The notes beneath the pieces were generated by a model. That model had not been told where the DNA came from and did no database searches. It saw only the letters and a program-made list of their open reading frames with translations. A stretch of 64,000 nucleotides of DNA from Cyprinodon diabolis (Eukaryota > Chordata > Actinopteri > Cyprinodontiformes > Cyprinodontidae). The stretch spans positions 39,277,787 to 39,341,786 of the forward strand of contig CM060064.1 of assembly GCA_030533445.1 (NCBI GenBank), read 5' to 3'. Shown here in pieces: positions 1-10,500 of this stretch (position 1 is its first letter; every line of letters begins with the position of its first letter). The translations under genes and the position numbers were made by a program.

Positions 1-420
1 CGCCTGCAGAAAAGTCCTGAGAGACGTAAAATCACATACCTCTTTTAAATTCTGCTCAGGGGTCTCTGGACGGCACAGAGCTAACTCAGGGGTCTCTGGA
101 CGGCACAGAGCTAACTCAGGGGTCTCTGGACGGCACAGAGATAACTCAGGGGTCTCTAGACGGTACAGAGCTAACTCAGGGGTCTCTAGACCGCACAGAG
201 CTAATTCAGGGGTCTTTAGACGGCTCAGAACCGGCTCGGAAGTCTCTAGACTGCTCGGAGCTGGTTCAGGGGTCTCTAAACGGCAAGGAGGTGACTCAAG
301 GGTTTTAAAATGGCACGGAGGTGACTCAGGGGTCTCAAAATGGCACAGAGCTGACTCAGGAGTCTTGAAGTGGCACAGAACTGACTCAAAACGACTCACG
401 GCTGGCTCGGGGTTTTTTGT
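1..420. repeat. 30-bp minisatellite, part of an LTR-like element
   Basis: About a dozen degenerate tandem copies of a roughly 30-base unit (GGGGTCTCTGGACGGCACAG plus about ten more bases). The same unit, with the same leading sequence, occurs three times at 11265-11352 inside the LTR-like element of the lectin intron, so this is the truncated edge of another copy of that element with an expanded array. Drift increases toward position 420, where the array abuts the lectin promoter-like block. No gene is seen in it. Confidence 0.8.
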
Positions 421-937
421 TTTGAGAAGCAGTAAAAACAAAATCTTGTTTTAAAACTGTACCTGCTTTTGCAAGACAATACACAATTATTTTAAGGTAC
501 CATGGAGCACCTTCACAGATTTACCTCAAGTTTAAAATTTGCATATGGAAATAGATAAAGCTCTGGAATTTTAAGGAGACATCTTCATTTCCATCCACAA
601 AAAGAGAGGTTCGCTTCATACCAGCAAGCAGCAAGTAAGTAAGTTTTTCCTTTAAATGTTAACAGGTTATAATAATTAGAATAAAAATGATTATTGAACT
701 ACAGTTAGTTGTTAAATTAAATCTACAGAGCAGGCATCTGTTATTTTACATTAAGCGTAAAATGATTGAGCTTAAAATGATTGACAGCAAAAAAAAACAA
801 CAACCTTCTAATATTTCCTCTAGTTTACAGTAAAGTTATTTTCACATTTTGAGTTGTGCTTTACTGTATTTTTAAGTAAGGAAATTGTTAAAAATTAAGG
901 GAGAAATAACAAACTTCACATGTTTTATATATATATA

Positions 938-2185
938 CACTATATTGCCAAAAGTATTTGCTCACCTGCCTTGACTCACATATGAGCTTAAGTGACATCC
1001 CGTTCCTAATCCATAGGGTTCAATATGACGTCGGTCCACCCTTTGCAGCTAGAACAGCTTCAACTCTTCTGGGAAGGCTGTCCACAAGGTTTAGGAGTGT
1101 GTTTATGGGAATTTTTGACCATTCTTCCAGAAGCGCATTTGTGAGGTCGCACACTGATGTTGGACGAGAAGGCCTGGCTCTCAGTCTCCGCTCTAATTCA
1201 TCCCAAAGGTGTTCTATCGGGTTGAGGTCAGGACTCTGTGCAGGCCAGTCAAGTTCATCCACACCAGACTCTGTCATCCATGTCTTTATGGACCTTGCTT
1301 TGTGCACTGGTGCACAGTCATGTTGGAAGAGGAAGGGGCCAGCTCCAAACTGTTCCCACAAAGTTGGGAGCATGGAATTGTCCAAAATGTCTTGGTATGC
1401 TGAAGCATTCAGAGTTCCTTTCACTGGAACTAAGGGGCCAAGCCCAGCTCCTGAAAAACAACCCCACACCATAATCCCCCCTCCACCAAACTTTACACTT
1501 GGCACAATGCAGTCAGACAAGTACCGTTCTCCTGGCAACCGCCAAACCCAGACCCGTCCATCAGATTGCCAGATGGAGAAGCGCGATTCGTCACTCCAGA
1601 GAACGCGTCTCCACTGCTCTAGAGTCCAGTGGCGGCGTGCTTTACACCACCGCATCCGACGCTTTGCATTGCACTTGGTTATGTATGGCTTGGATGCAGC
1701 TGCTCGACCATGGAAACCCATTCCATGAAGCTCTCTGCGCACTGTTCTTGAGCTAATCTGAAGGCCACATGAAGTTTGGAGGTCTGTAGTGATTGACTCT
1801 GCAGAAAGTTGGCGACCTCTTCGCACTATGCGCTTCAGCATCCGCTGACCCCGCTCCGTCAGTTTACGTGGCCTACCACTTCGTGGCTGAGTTGCTGTCG
1901 TTCCCAAACACTTCCATTTTCTTATAATACAGCTGACAGTTGACTGTGGAATATTTAGGAGCGAGGAAATTTCACGACTGGATTTGTTGCACAGGTGGCA
2001 TCCTATCACAGTTCCACGCTGGAATTCACTGAGCTCCTGAGAGCGACCCATTCTTTCACAAATGTTTGTAAAAACAGTCTGCATGCCTAGGTGCTTGAAT
2101 TTATACACCTGTGGCCATGGAAGTGATTGGAACACCTGATTCCAATAATTTGGATGGGTGAGCAAATACTTTTGGCAATATAGTG
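938..2185 (-). mobile_element. Tc1/mariner element, apparently complete
   Basis: A 1,248-bp element bounded by perfect 29-bp terminal inverted repeats (938-966 and 2157-2185, outer end CACTATATTGCCAAAAGTAT) and flanked on both sides by TA, the Tc1/mariner target-site duplication. It encloses one uninterrupted transposase gene on the - strand. The perfect TIRs and open frame suggest recent insertion into intron 1 of the orphan lectin copy, within a (TA)n tract. Confidence 0.93.
1020..2051 (-). CDS. Tc1-family transposase, intact
   Basis: A 343-aa DDE transposase that would excise and reinsert its element at TA sites in the nucleus. The start was set at the Met beginning [10 protein letters not shown], the usual Tc1 start; an in-frame Met at 2084 would add 11 residues. 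The N-terminal half (about 1-115) is a paired-type helix-turn-helix DNA-binding region with the linking GRPRK motif near residue 59. The catalytic domain shows D154 (WSDES), D245 (FQHDCAPVH) and E280 ([10 protein letters not shown]). There are 34 residues between the second D and the E, so it is DD34E. The glycine-rich [10 protein letters not shown] box is at about 188-197. There is no stop or frameshift, and the length is normal for the family. Activity is inferred, not shown. Confidence 0.93.
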   Translation of the reverse strand: MGRSQELSEFQRGTVIGCHLCNKSSREISSLLNIPQSTVSCIIRKWKCLGTTATQPRSGRPRKLTERGQRMLKRIVRRGRQLSAESITTDLQTSCGLQISSRTVRRELHGMGFHGRAAASKPYITKCNAKRRMRWCKARRHWTLEQWRRVLWSDESRFSIWQSDGRVWVWRLPGERYLSDCIVPSVKFGGGGIMVWGCFSGAGLGPLVPVKGTLNASAYQDILDNSMLPTLWEQFGAGPFLFQHDCAPVHKARSIKTWMTESGVDELDWPAQSPDLNPIEHLWDELERRLRARPSRPTSVCDLTNALLEEWSKIPINTLLNLVDSLPRRVEAVLAAKGGPTSY

Positions 2186-2205
2186 TATATATATATATAC
2201 ACACA

Positions 2206-2505
2206 CATCCATTATCTTACACACTTGTCCAGCAGTCAATGGGCGAGAGGCGGGTAAACCCTGGAGCAACACAGAGACAAACAGGACAAAGAACTATTCA
2301 AACTCACACCTAAGGAGAATTGAGACAAGTCAATTAACCTAACAGTCATGTTTTTGGACTGTGGGAGGAAGCTCGAGAGAACCCACACAGGCTCAGGGAG
2401 AACATGCAAACTCCATGCAGAAAGACCCCGGGCCAGGAATCGAACCCAGAACCTTCTTGCTGCAAGGCAGCAGTGCTGCCCACTGCCAACTGAACAGCCC
2501 CATAT
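2206..2505 (+). repeat. Fish interspersed repeat (ATCCATCC/GGATGGAT-tailed family)
   Basis: The same recognisable blocks occur in order at 20933-21285, 40995-41375 and, inverted, 59245-59552: a gcgagaggcgggt-type segment, an 'aacacagaga' segment, 'gtttttggactgtgggaggaagc', 'gagaacatgcaaactccatgcagaaagac', and a final segment starting 'cttcttgctgcaaggcagc'. This family is ubiquitous in teleosts. The ORFs across it are by-products. Confidence 0.8.
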
Positions 2506-2777
2506 ATATACATATATGTATCTAGATACAAATATGTATCTAGATACATATATGTATATATACATATATACGTATATACATATATATATCATATACTGAT
2601 ATATATATAAACCTACATACTTATATATAACTTTGTTGATTTTTTTGCAGTTATGCAGAGGTTCTACATTTTACTTTTTTTTTTTTCAGAAAATCAACAA
2701 TGAATCAACAAATATCTTGGTTAACTCTCATCCTTTTTGGTAAGAACCTTGAAAGCTGCTAAATCCTAAAAATGGTG

Positions 2778-2809
<32 letters not shown>

Positions 2810-2840
2810 CACCACACTATATATAAAAACTCATAAATGC
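2505..2840. repeat. AT-rich microsatellites around the orphan exon
   Basis: Low-complexity (ATATGT)n/(TA)n sequence occupies about 2505-2625 and a TA run lies at about 2776-2802. The orphan lectin signal exon (2690-2739) sits between them. Confidence 0.75.
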
Positions 2841-2845
2841 ATAAA

Positions 2846-4031
2846 TACCATATTTTCACGACTATAAACGTCTTCCCTCAAAATGTGCGGTGCGCCCTAT
2901 GTGTGTTGTTACTGCGGACGTTGTTGAGACCACCATGAGAAAGTTAAGGGGGGAGTGTGGGCGTGGATTGTGTATAAAAGAACAGGTATGTGCTTTATGC
3001 AGAACTCCTCATTGAGGAGATGAGTGGCTGAGGGAGGTGTATGTAAGGAGACCAGGTGGTTTTTTCCATACATCACCATCTCTGTTAATCTGTGACTCCA
3101 GGCGTGCCAATCTCACACCCGATGTGAAAAACATGGTGAAACAAATGAACACTGTGCTTGCTGTTATTCCGAGAGGTCTGACAAAGGAACTTCAACCGCT
3201 TGACATCGGTGTGAACCGGCTGTTCAAAGTAATGGTACTTTCACACCGGATGCAGCAAGAGCAGCAAAATCGCATCTGCTGCTTCATTTTTGCTGCTTGT
3301 ACCAGTTTAGTTCTGACACGCGGCTGAAGCAGCTTTGCTGCTCTGGCTGCGCGGTGCAAAAGTGTGTCTGGCGCGCGTTGGGCGGAGCTACTCTATCCTT
3401 TCTTTGTCTTGCAGGTATATTTGCTGTGATCAGTGGGAATAAAGTAGTTTTAATATGTTTTTAAGTGAGAAAGTCCACCTGAAAACGTAATCACTGCAGT
3501 CAGTTCATCCAGATTACCATCCTGCCTTCCAATATTATTTCTGTCAGAGCCGCTCAGACCCCCACATACCAGCGGTGCGCTGTCAGTAGGAATCCCATTC
3601 AACAGCAGCCTCTGGCTGGTTGGTGTTTTTCATCTAAATAATCTAAACTGTAGGCACCAGAACATAAAAGCAAACATAGTCTGCCGGCAGATTTCTGCAT
3701 TTTAAGTGAATTTATGTGTCAATAAACTGTTTCAGAGGAGTGATCAAAGTGCTCTGTGTCATCAGCAATGTGTCTCTCACGGCCAGCTCCCAGGTTTGAT
3801 TACTTTGTAATAAATACATGGATAAAGCACAAACATACTCAGTTTTGCTCCCGCTCTATTTTTAAATATGCATTAGAGGTATTTAAACATAGTAGAGGAT
3901 ACGTACCGGTATATAAAACCTGCGCCCTATAATCCGGTGCGCCTTATGTGTGTGTTAAATACAGTAATGGCACACATAACTGAGATTGCCTCTTTAAGTA
4001 CGGTGCGCCTTATGGTCGTGAAAATACGGTA
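2846..4031 (+). mobile_element. Tigger/pogo-like DNA transposon remnant
   Basis: The ends are inverted: TACCATATTTTCACGACTAT at 2846 and the complement of its right-end counterpart (TTATGGTCGTGAAAATACGG) ending at 4031. Inside, 3073-3234 (+) reads as a fragment of a pogo/Tigger DDE transposase. 'GTGCGCC' blocks next to both ends suggest longer imperfect TIRs. It is internally deleted and not functional. Confidence 0.7.
3073..3234 (+). pseudogene. Tigger/pogo transposase fragment
   Basis: The reading LLICDSRRANLTPDVKNMV, then a VIPRGLTKELQPLDIGVNRL segment, matches the conserved part of the DDE_1 (pogo/Tigger/Jerky) transposase family, in which an Asp in 'D..RAH' is catalytic and 'GLT..LQPLD' follows. 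Only about 50 residues remain. Confidence 0.7.
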
Positions 4032-4042
4032 TATGAAAATAC

Positions 4043-4130
4043 TCTGTGGTATTGTTCAGGGGGCTGGACCAAATGTGGAGGCGGGACTGATCCGGCCCAC
4101 GGGCCGTAGTTTGGGGACCACTGATTTACA
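4043..4130. repeat. hAT-like transposon end fragment
   Basis: Contains 'gatccggcccacgggccgta' followed by 'gtttggggaccactg', the typical terminal sequence of a widespread vertebrate hAT-type repeat. Only the end is present. Confidence 0.45.
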
Positions 4131-4190
4131 TGGTGTGGCCGACTTTAATTTGGCCTGCAAGAAGCTGCCAGGTAGGTACAGCCTGAACTA

Positions 4191-4345
4191 GGGTGACCAG
4201 ACGTGCTCCAGACGTGCTCTTTTTCCCGGACATGTCCTACGTTTCATACCTAAAAAATGTCCGGAGGGAATTTTAAAATTGTCCTGGATTTTGGTCGACT
4301 GCAGTGCAGCAGAACCGAGCCGTGAGCACTGAGGTGAAGTTGGTT
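4191..4345 (+). mobile_element. MITE fragment beginning AGGGTGACCAGACG
   Basis: The start 'agggtgaccagacg', the 'ggacatgtcctac' block and the 'ggtcgactgcagtgcagcag' block recur inverted at 35340-35456 in a rarb intron. The shared terminus marks it as a short nonautonomous DNA element. Its superfamily was not determined. Confidence 0.6.
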
Positions 4346-4857
4346 TGAAGTTGGATATTGGATATTCAAGCTCCAAGGAGTCAGTGGGATCTAGCAAACG
4401 GTTAATCCGACTGAGGGACTCCAATGTTGGCCAGCGTCTCTCAGCTGCCCCCCCCCTCCCACATGCGGTGGGGCAGTTATGGACCGTCAACAACTCTTTG
4501 AACCAAGAACTCTTGAGAAACAAAAATCAATAAATTCCTTATCTTATCACTAGCTAACATTAAACTAATATAAAATCATGCAAATAGATAAAATACATAA
4601 GGCACACATGTTTTTATGCAATTTTTAAGCTATTTTCAAATTTAAAGATATTTTTAAAGCAAAGGTTTCTTCAATAGCTTCCAGGTAATATGACCCACTG
4701 ACTCAAATTCTTTGTAAAATTGTTTTACTACATTAGCCTAAATTGGCACACTCATTTTTATTCCATTTTAAGCCTTTGTATATTTTCACGCTCTTTTTAT
4801 CGCAAAAAGATTTTTGGCAGCGGCCAAGAGCAGCTCCTCTCGACAATTTCATAAAAT
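4346..4857. other. No gene recognised
   Basis: AT-rich sequence with scattered repeat debris. I see no coding signal or known repeat family here. Confidence 0.5.
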
Positions 4858-5478
4858 ATGCCGCTTAAAATGATACAAACTAGACATCAAACCCGCATTT
4901 CTGAACGCCAACGACTCAAACTCTCTTCAAAAAAGAAGATATGTAACTGCTGCGCCATCAGTCTGACGGGGTCTTGGCTGCGTCCAGCAATACCGGACGG
5001 TGCTGTAGGCCTGGGGGGTCTGATGCTGTACCGCACCGACAGAAACAAAGACCTCTGCGTGAATGGAGGCTCCTCTGAGAATGTTCCTAAGCAATATTCA
5101 GCATCTAGAGGGGAAGCACAGCCCTCTGCAGGTGAAAATGAGGAGAGCACACTAGATGCTTCCCTGCCAAATCTGAAACATCTCCAGTCGGCTGCTCCTG
5201 GCCCCTTCCGGCTTCCACACCTTCTCCAGCATCGTCTGTCGCTGCTAAACCTGTGGATGGCACCACTGCTGCTTCAACCACGTCAGCCTCTTCAACCCAG
5301 GGGGCTACCACCCTCAGAGTATCGTCATCATTGCCCTCTTCCTCCCCTGAGCCAGGAGAAGCGAGTGCTTCAGGAGCAGGAGGCAGTAGTAGCAGCTCAA
5401 CAACAACTGGTGCTTAACCTTTCAAGGCTCCACATTAAAAAATTTAATTGTCTAGAGAGATGTTCTAAACGAAAATAA
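4858..5478 (+). pseudogene. LINE endonuclease fragment plus Ser/Thr-rich open sequence
   Basis: About 4945-5050 encodes SLTGSWLRPAIPDGAVGLGG followed by 'LMLYRTDRN'. This is the conserved part of a non-LTR retrotransposon endonuclease (family pattern 'LTETWL...IPD..V.L.G...YR.DR'), so it is a LINE relic with the key Glu replaced by Gly. Downstream (about 5150-5425) a different frame is open and extremely Ser/Thr/Pro/Ala-rich. I do not recognise that part; it may be low-complexity sequence or an unrelated exon. The frame change argues against one functional protein. Confidence 0.55.
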
Positions 5479-5956
5479 AACTGTCTAAGTCATACAATCT
5501 GATTGAATTGCCTGTAAAGTGCCTTGAGATGGCATGTTGTTAATTGTTGATTTTGAATAAGTTATAAGAATCTTGATTAGTTTTACAAAAACATGAGTCA
5601 CTACATTATTGGTAAATTGGTAATGACAAATAAAAAATGTTTCTATTCATCCAGTTCAAATGCCTTTGGCTGATTCATAAATAATATGTAAATCATTGTC
5701 ATAGGTAGATGAGTGTTCAGTGAGGGTCCACAGAAGATTCTTTTAAGACATGTGTTCAATGTACCAAAGAAATCCAATCTCATCAGCCGACTAGGATTTG
5801 AATGTTTGCTTTCTTTGGAGAAATAACCAGAATCAAGCTTTGCTATATTTGCATTGATACAATTCTAATAATTTCTTAATTTGATGAAGGTGTTCAGCAA
5901 CATTTGTGCTTTGCTACAATTAGGCTGGTTAATATGAAATAGTTAAATGGTTCTGA
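5479..5956. other. LINE/SINE tail and unrecognised sequence
   Basis: Near 5505-5560 is 'ctgtaaagtgccttgagatg', the 3' tail shared by many fish L2-like LINEs and their SINEs (also at about 24047 and 47405). The rest, up to the lectin promoter block, shows nothing recognisable. Confidence 0.5.
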
Positions 5957-6157
5957 CAAGCAATAAAAACCATAGCTTGTCTTAAAACTGTGCCTGCTTT
6001 TACAAGACAATTATTTAAGGTATCATGACACACCTTCGCAAATTTACCTGAAGCTTAACATTTGCATGTGGAAAGGGATTAAGTTCTGGATCTTTAAGGA
6101 GACATCTTCATTACCGTCCACAAAAAGAGAGATTCACATCATACCAGCAAGCAGCAA
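5957..6157 (+). promoter_or_regulatory. Promoter-like block and 5' UTR exon of the lectin gene
   Basis: The sequence is shared with the orphan copy at 425-634, including octamer ATTTGCAT (6060-6067) and a block running from 'aaggagacatcttcatt' through 'ccacaaaaagagagattcac' to 'accagcaagcagcaa'. The noncoding first exon ends at 6157 before gtaagt. The transcription start was not located and no clear TATA box is seen. Conservation between paralogues with an octamer (POU/Oct site) about 90 bp upstream of the donor supports a promoter. Confidence 0.6.
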
Positions 6158-6184
6158 GTAAGTATTTCCTTTTAGTTTAACCTA

Positions 6185-7256
6185 ATGCTTTTCGGATTGT
6201 GTAACGCAACCAGTAGTTTTCAGCGCCTTATGGAGCATATGTTTGGGGATTGCTGTTATCAGTCACTGCTGTTGTATTTAGATGATGTAATCATCTTTTT
6301 GTCACCTGTTGACCCTACCAACCCAGACAAGGTAGCACCCGTACGTGACTGGAGGCAGCCTAGTACTCCGGCAGAACTTTGTTTATTTTTGGTTTTTTTT
6401 ACCATCGAAGGTTATGTGGGGTTTTTCAAACATGGCTTCCCCTTTAAACCGTCTTGTTGCTAGGTTGCTTCCTCCTGGGAAAAAAGGAGCCTTTGGGTTG
6501 CGTCTGAAATGAGGAGTGTGAGCAGAGTTTTTGCAAGCTCAAAGCTCCATTAATAACAGCTCCTTTTCTTGCTTATGCAGAATTCCAGAAGCCATTTATC
6601 TTGGAAGTAGATGCCAGTCATGCAGGGTTGGGAGCAGTACTCTCTCAAGATCATGGGGGCAGATTTCGCCCTATAAAGTTCGCAAGTCGCAGTCTGAAGC
6701 CCACCGAGGGGAAAATGAATAATTATAGTTCTTTGAAGTTAGAGGTTGTTGCTCTTAAGTGGGCTGTTAAAGAAAATTTTAGAGTATTTGACTTTTAAAT
6801 ACCATCCAGGATTTCAAAATGCGAATACAGATGCATTTTCCCATCAATATGTCACTCACAGAGTAGGAGAGGCTGGCTCTAGTTTAGATGAGGGATTTTC
6901 TGGAGTACAGGAGTAGATCAGTGTGTTACTCGGTCTGTCGAGCACTGACCTCTGTACATTGTGACGCAAGAACCTTATCATCAGTTCTTTAATGAAATTT
7001 TGGACCAGGGGTAGGAGGCCTGATGTTTGGGAGAGGAGTGGACTTGATAAGGCCACCCGGATTTTGGTTCAGCTGTGGAATCAGCTTAGGGAGCAGGAAT
7101 CCATCCTTTGTCGCTGCATTTCCACCCCGGATGGGCACAGTGAGCTTGAGCAGTTCGTTTTGCCTCAGTGTTTGCAGGAAGTTGTAATCCGGTCACTTCA
7201 TGAAGATCACGGCCATAAGGGGATGGAGCGGAACTTTAACAAAATGTTAAAGGGTT
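6185..7256 (+). mobile_element. Ty3/gypsy retrotransposon pol remnant in lectin intron 1
   Basis: Broken pieces in family order. 6185-6300 is a reverse transcriptase piece with FGLCNA and the catalytic LLLYLDDV box. About 6300-6460 is the RT connection region. 6590-6798 is RNase H-like (EVDASHAGLGAVLSQ). 6960-7256 is the region before the integrase zinc finger (ending 'HEDHGHKGMERNF'). Frames change between pieces and stops intervene, so it is dead. No LTRs are seen. The orphan copy's intron 1 lacks it, so the insertion postdates the duplication. Confidence 0.85.
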
Positions 7257-7520
7257 AAAATGATCACAATAAAAGATGATCATTGGGCTACAGTTAGTTG
7301 TTAAGAGCAGGAAAATGTTTCATTAATCGGCTGATATTTCCTGTTATTTTCACCTTTTGAAATTAGTTTATAGCATTTTTAAGAGTTAAACATTTAAGAG
7401 TTAGAAAAATTAAGGGAGAAACCACAAACTTCACAAAGGACATGTGATTTTTATATTTTATATTATTTATTTAACTTGAATTAAATTTTTTGTTTGTTTT
7501 TTTCTTCCAGAAAATCAACC

Positions 7521-10500
7521 ATGAATCAACAAATATCATGGTTAACTCTCATCCTTTTTGGTAAGAATCTTAAAAGTTGCTAAATCCCAAAAAATAAGAT
7601 GTCAAAATAAAATTCATAGCAGGAGGTACAAAAAAATTAACGAAACAAAAATTTAATTTAAAAATGAATATATACCCTTGAAAATGAATAAACATACTTT
7701 TTTATTGCCTTCAAAGGACATGGTCCAGGTAGACCAGGTCCTTCAGAGGATACATCCACCTGATTCAAACACAGCGACTGTGACGATCTATACCATTAGC
7801 TTAAATTCACATTTGTAAGCAGATATCCACCCAGGTCGCCATAAATAATGCAAGTATGGCACTAAAAGTACTTATTTAGAGAAGGGTAAAGATTAAGATT
7901 AAGATAAAGATAAGATAAAGATAGGTTCTGTCAGTGAGCCCCAGGGCAGCTGTGGCTACAATGTAGCTTGCCACCATCAGTGTGTGAGTGTTTGCGTGAA
8001 TGGGTGAATGACTGAATGTAGTGTAAAGCGCTTTGGTCAAGTCTCCTGACTTGAAAAAAAGTGCTATATAAGTACAGGCCATTTACCATAAAGAATGCTA
8101 AACTACACCTTATAAAAATTGTTCATCACTTTTTTTTGAGACAATTGGAAGCGTTTTACAATATCTCTGTTAAATGTCATTTGAAGAGCTAATTTATTTG
8201 AGATTTGTTGATTTATCACTGGATGTGAAGAACCATTTTTAAACTAAATCAATAGGGTTTGTATTCTAAGGATTAAAAGGGCTGCTTATTTACGGTAACA
8301 CAATTACAAAGATAATATTTTTCTTTCTCCAAAAACATAATGTAGTATTTCGGAAAACGTCACCAACACAGGATATTATAGTTACTTGGCAGCACAATTG
8401 TAAGAGCAAAGCTTCCGCCTCGAGGGATTTCTGCAATACGATATACTTTTTCATGTGAAACAGAATTCTTAAAACACCAAAATTGGAAAAATTATTTTAA
8501 CTCCTTTAAAGAAAATCAACAAATCAGAGAAGGTAAAAAAATATTTTCATAATATAGGTACAAATGAAAATTAAATAAGCATTGGCCACTTAATGTTTAT
8601 TTTAAGTATGATTTTTATATTGTTCCAGTTTACAAGTTGTTAAATATTAGATTTTTTTTTTCTGTGTAATACTACAGAATTATTAATTTGGTCAACCCAT
8701 AAGCTAATCACTAAACCTAAAGCAAATTAACTTTTTTTTTTTAAATCTTCAGGGTTTTGCCTCACCTTCTGTTCCAAATTCCCTCTGCTTAAATACTACT
8801 ACGTTGACAAGTCACTGACCTGGTATGAAGCTCAGCAATACTGCAGGGAGCATTACACAGACCTGGCCACATTTGAGAGCATGGATGACATAAACAGGCT
8901 GGAAGCTCCTTTTTCTTATGAATTTGCATGGATTGGCCTCTGGGATGACCCAAACTCATGGAAACATCAAATGGGGAATGAGTCCAACTCCTGGAGATGG
9001 TCTGCAACTGGAGAAACAAGTAAAACTGGCTACCAATCATGGGGTTCTGATGATCCTGACTTCACAGAGGCAAAGGAAACTTGTGTGACAATGTCCAAAA
9101 CAGGAATGTGGTATGATAAAATCTGTGAACAGGAGCTCAATTTTATTTGTTACACTGGTGAGAAAATGTTATCTCTTCATATACTTTATACAAAGTAATT
9201 AAAATTGGTGGAATCTAAAGAAGTAAAGCAAAATACAATCATCTTTTTCTTTTTTAATAAAATATACATTTTCAGGATGGAGTTTGATATAATTTAGGAC
9301 AACTATTGCATTTTCATTCTGTGTTGTTTTGCAGGTACGGAACAAAATGTAAAACAATATGAGTACATCTCAGCTCTAGAAACATGGGGCTCTGCTCAGA
9401 CCTACTGCCGAACACACTACACTGACTTGGCAACAATTGAGAATGAGGCAGAAAACCTTGAAGTCAAAAACATAATTCCAGGGGGTGTCAGTGTTTGGAT
9501 CGGCCTGTACAGCATACCTTTTTTGTGGTCAGACAAAAGCGCAAGTTCCTTCCAAAATGATTATCATGATTTCCACCATGATAACATAAAAGACGTTCAA
9601 CACTGTATACTAGAGTTGCCTTCACATAAATGGGGTGATGAAAACTGTAATAAACCCCAGGTTTTTGTCTGCCAACAAGGTAATGCTTAAAATAGGCATT
9701 TAGAAGCATGTAATCCAGACATTTTATTCATTCTTTTTACACTAATTATTTGTTTATTTAGTGGTAAAGATGACCACCACTGTAAAGATGGCTGCTGTGA
9801 CTGGTGCCGACCTGACTGATCCAGACATCAGCGCCCAGGTCCTTCAGCAGGTACAGGAAGTGGGTTCTTGTCAGGATTTGGTTTAAAGGTTTTTGATTGG
9901 ACCCAAAAGCAGAAGCTGAGAGGCAGAGGTGAGTTCTTGGACGGTTTAATGAGAGATCAGGCAAACAAAAAACAGGAATCCAAAAATCCAACTTAAAAAT
10001 CAAACACTAACCAGAACCATGGAGACATCAGGGGAAAACCATCAAGGAGCCAGGGTGAGGAAAGGTAAGACGAGGAACCAGCAAAGAGGGACTGCAGAGG
10101 GAGTGTATTTATGGCTGACTGAACAAAGGTAGAGCTAATGAGCTGATAGGGAACAGGTGTGATAAGAGCTGACGAGGAAGCCAAAGGAAAAGAACACAAG
10201 GAGGCAGCAGAGGACAGACAGAAAAACCTAAGCAACTTAAATGAATCTAGACACACCAGAAAAGCTAGAAAACAATGAAAAACCTGGCTAAACTTGAAAC
10301 AGAAAACTTAAAGAAAAACAACTGAATCAAGATCATTACAGAGCCCCCCACTTAAGGGCGGGTTCCAGACGCCCCTTTAATGTCCAAAAACAAAAAACAA
10401 CCCACCCAGGGTGGGCGGAGGGGGGACCAGGAAGGAGGGCAAGAAGCCAAAAACAGAGTCCAAATATAAAACGCAACCCACCCAGAGTGGGCGAGGACAA

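Larger units (their letters stand above)
425..2772 (+). pseudogene. Orphan 5' end of a C-type lectin gene, upstream copy
   Basis: This duplicates the start of the complete lectin gene downstream. Positions 425-760 align by eye with 5957-6180 and 7255-7330: an octamer ATTTGCAT (537-544), a 5' UTR exon ending at 634 before a gtaagt donor, and the start of intron 1. The second exon is 2690-2739, with its ATG at 2700; it encodes MNQQISWLTLILF and ends in phase 1 at a gtaag donor, exactly as in the complete gene. Homology stops near 2772. No lectin-domain exon follows before the next copy, because the following 3 kb is transposon debris. Intron 1 carries a Tc1 element. It could still be transcribed or splice forward into the downstream gene, but alone it cannot encode a lectin. 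Confidence 0.75.

Noticed and set aside
1..420. CRISPR-like repeat array
   Set aside because: The ~30-bp units are directly adjacent with no unique spacers, in a eukaryotic genome. It is a minisatellite.
958..1728. 256-codon ORF on the + strand
   Set aside because: It is the complementary shadow of the intact Tc1 transposase on the - strand.
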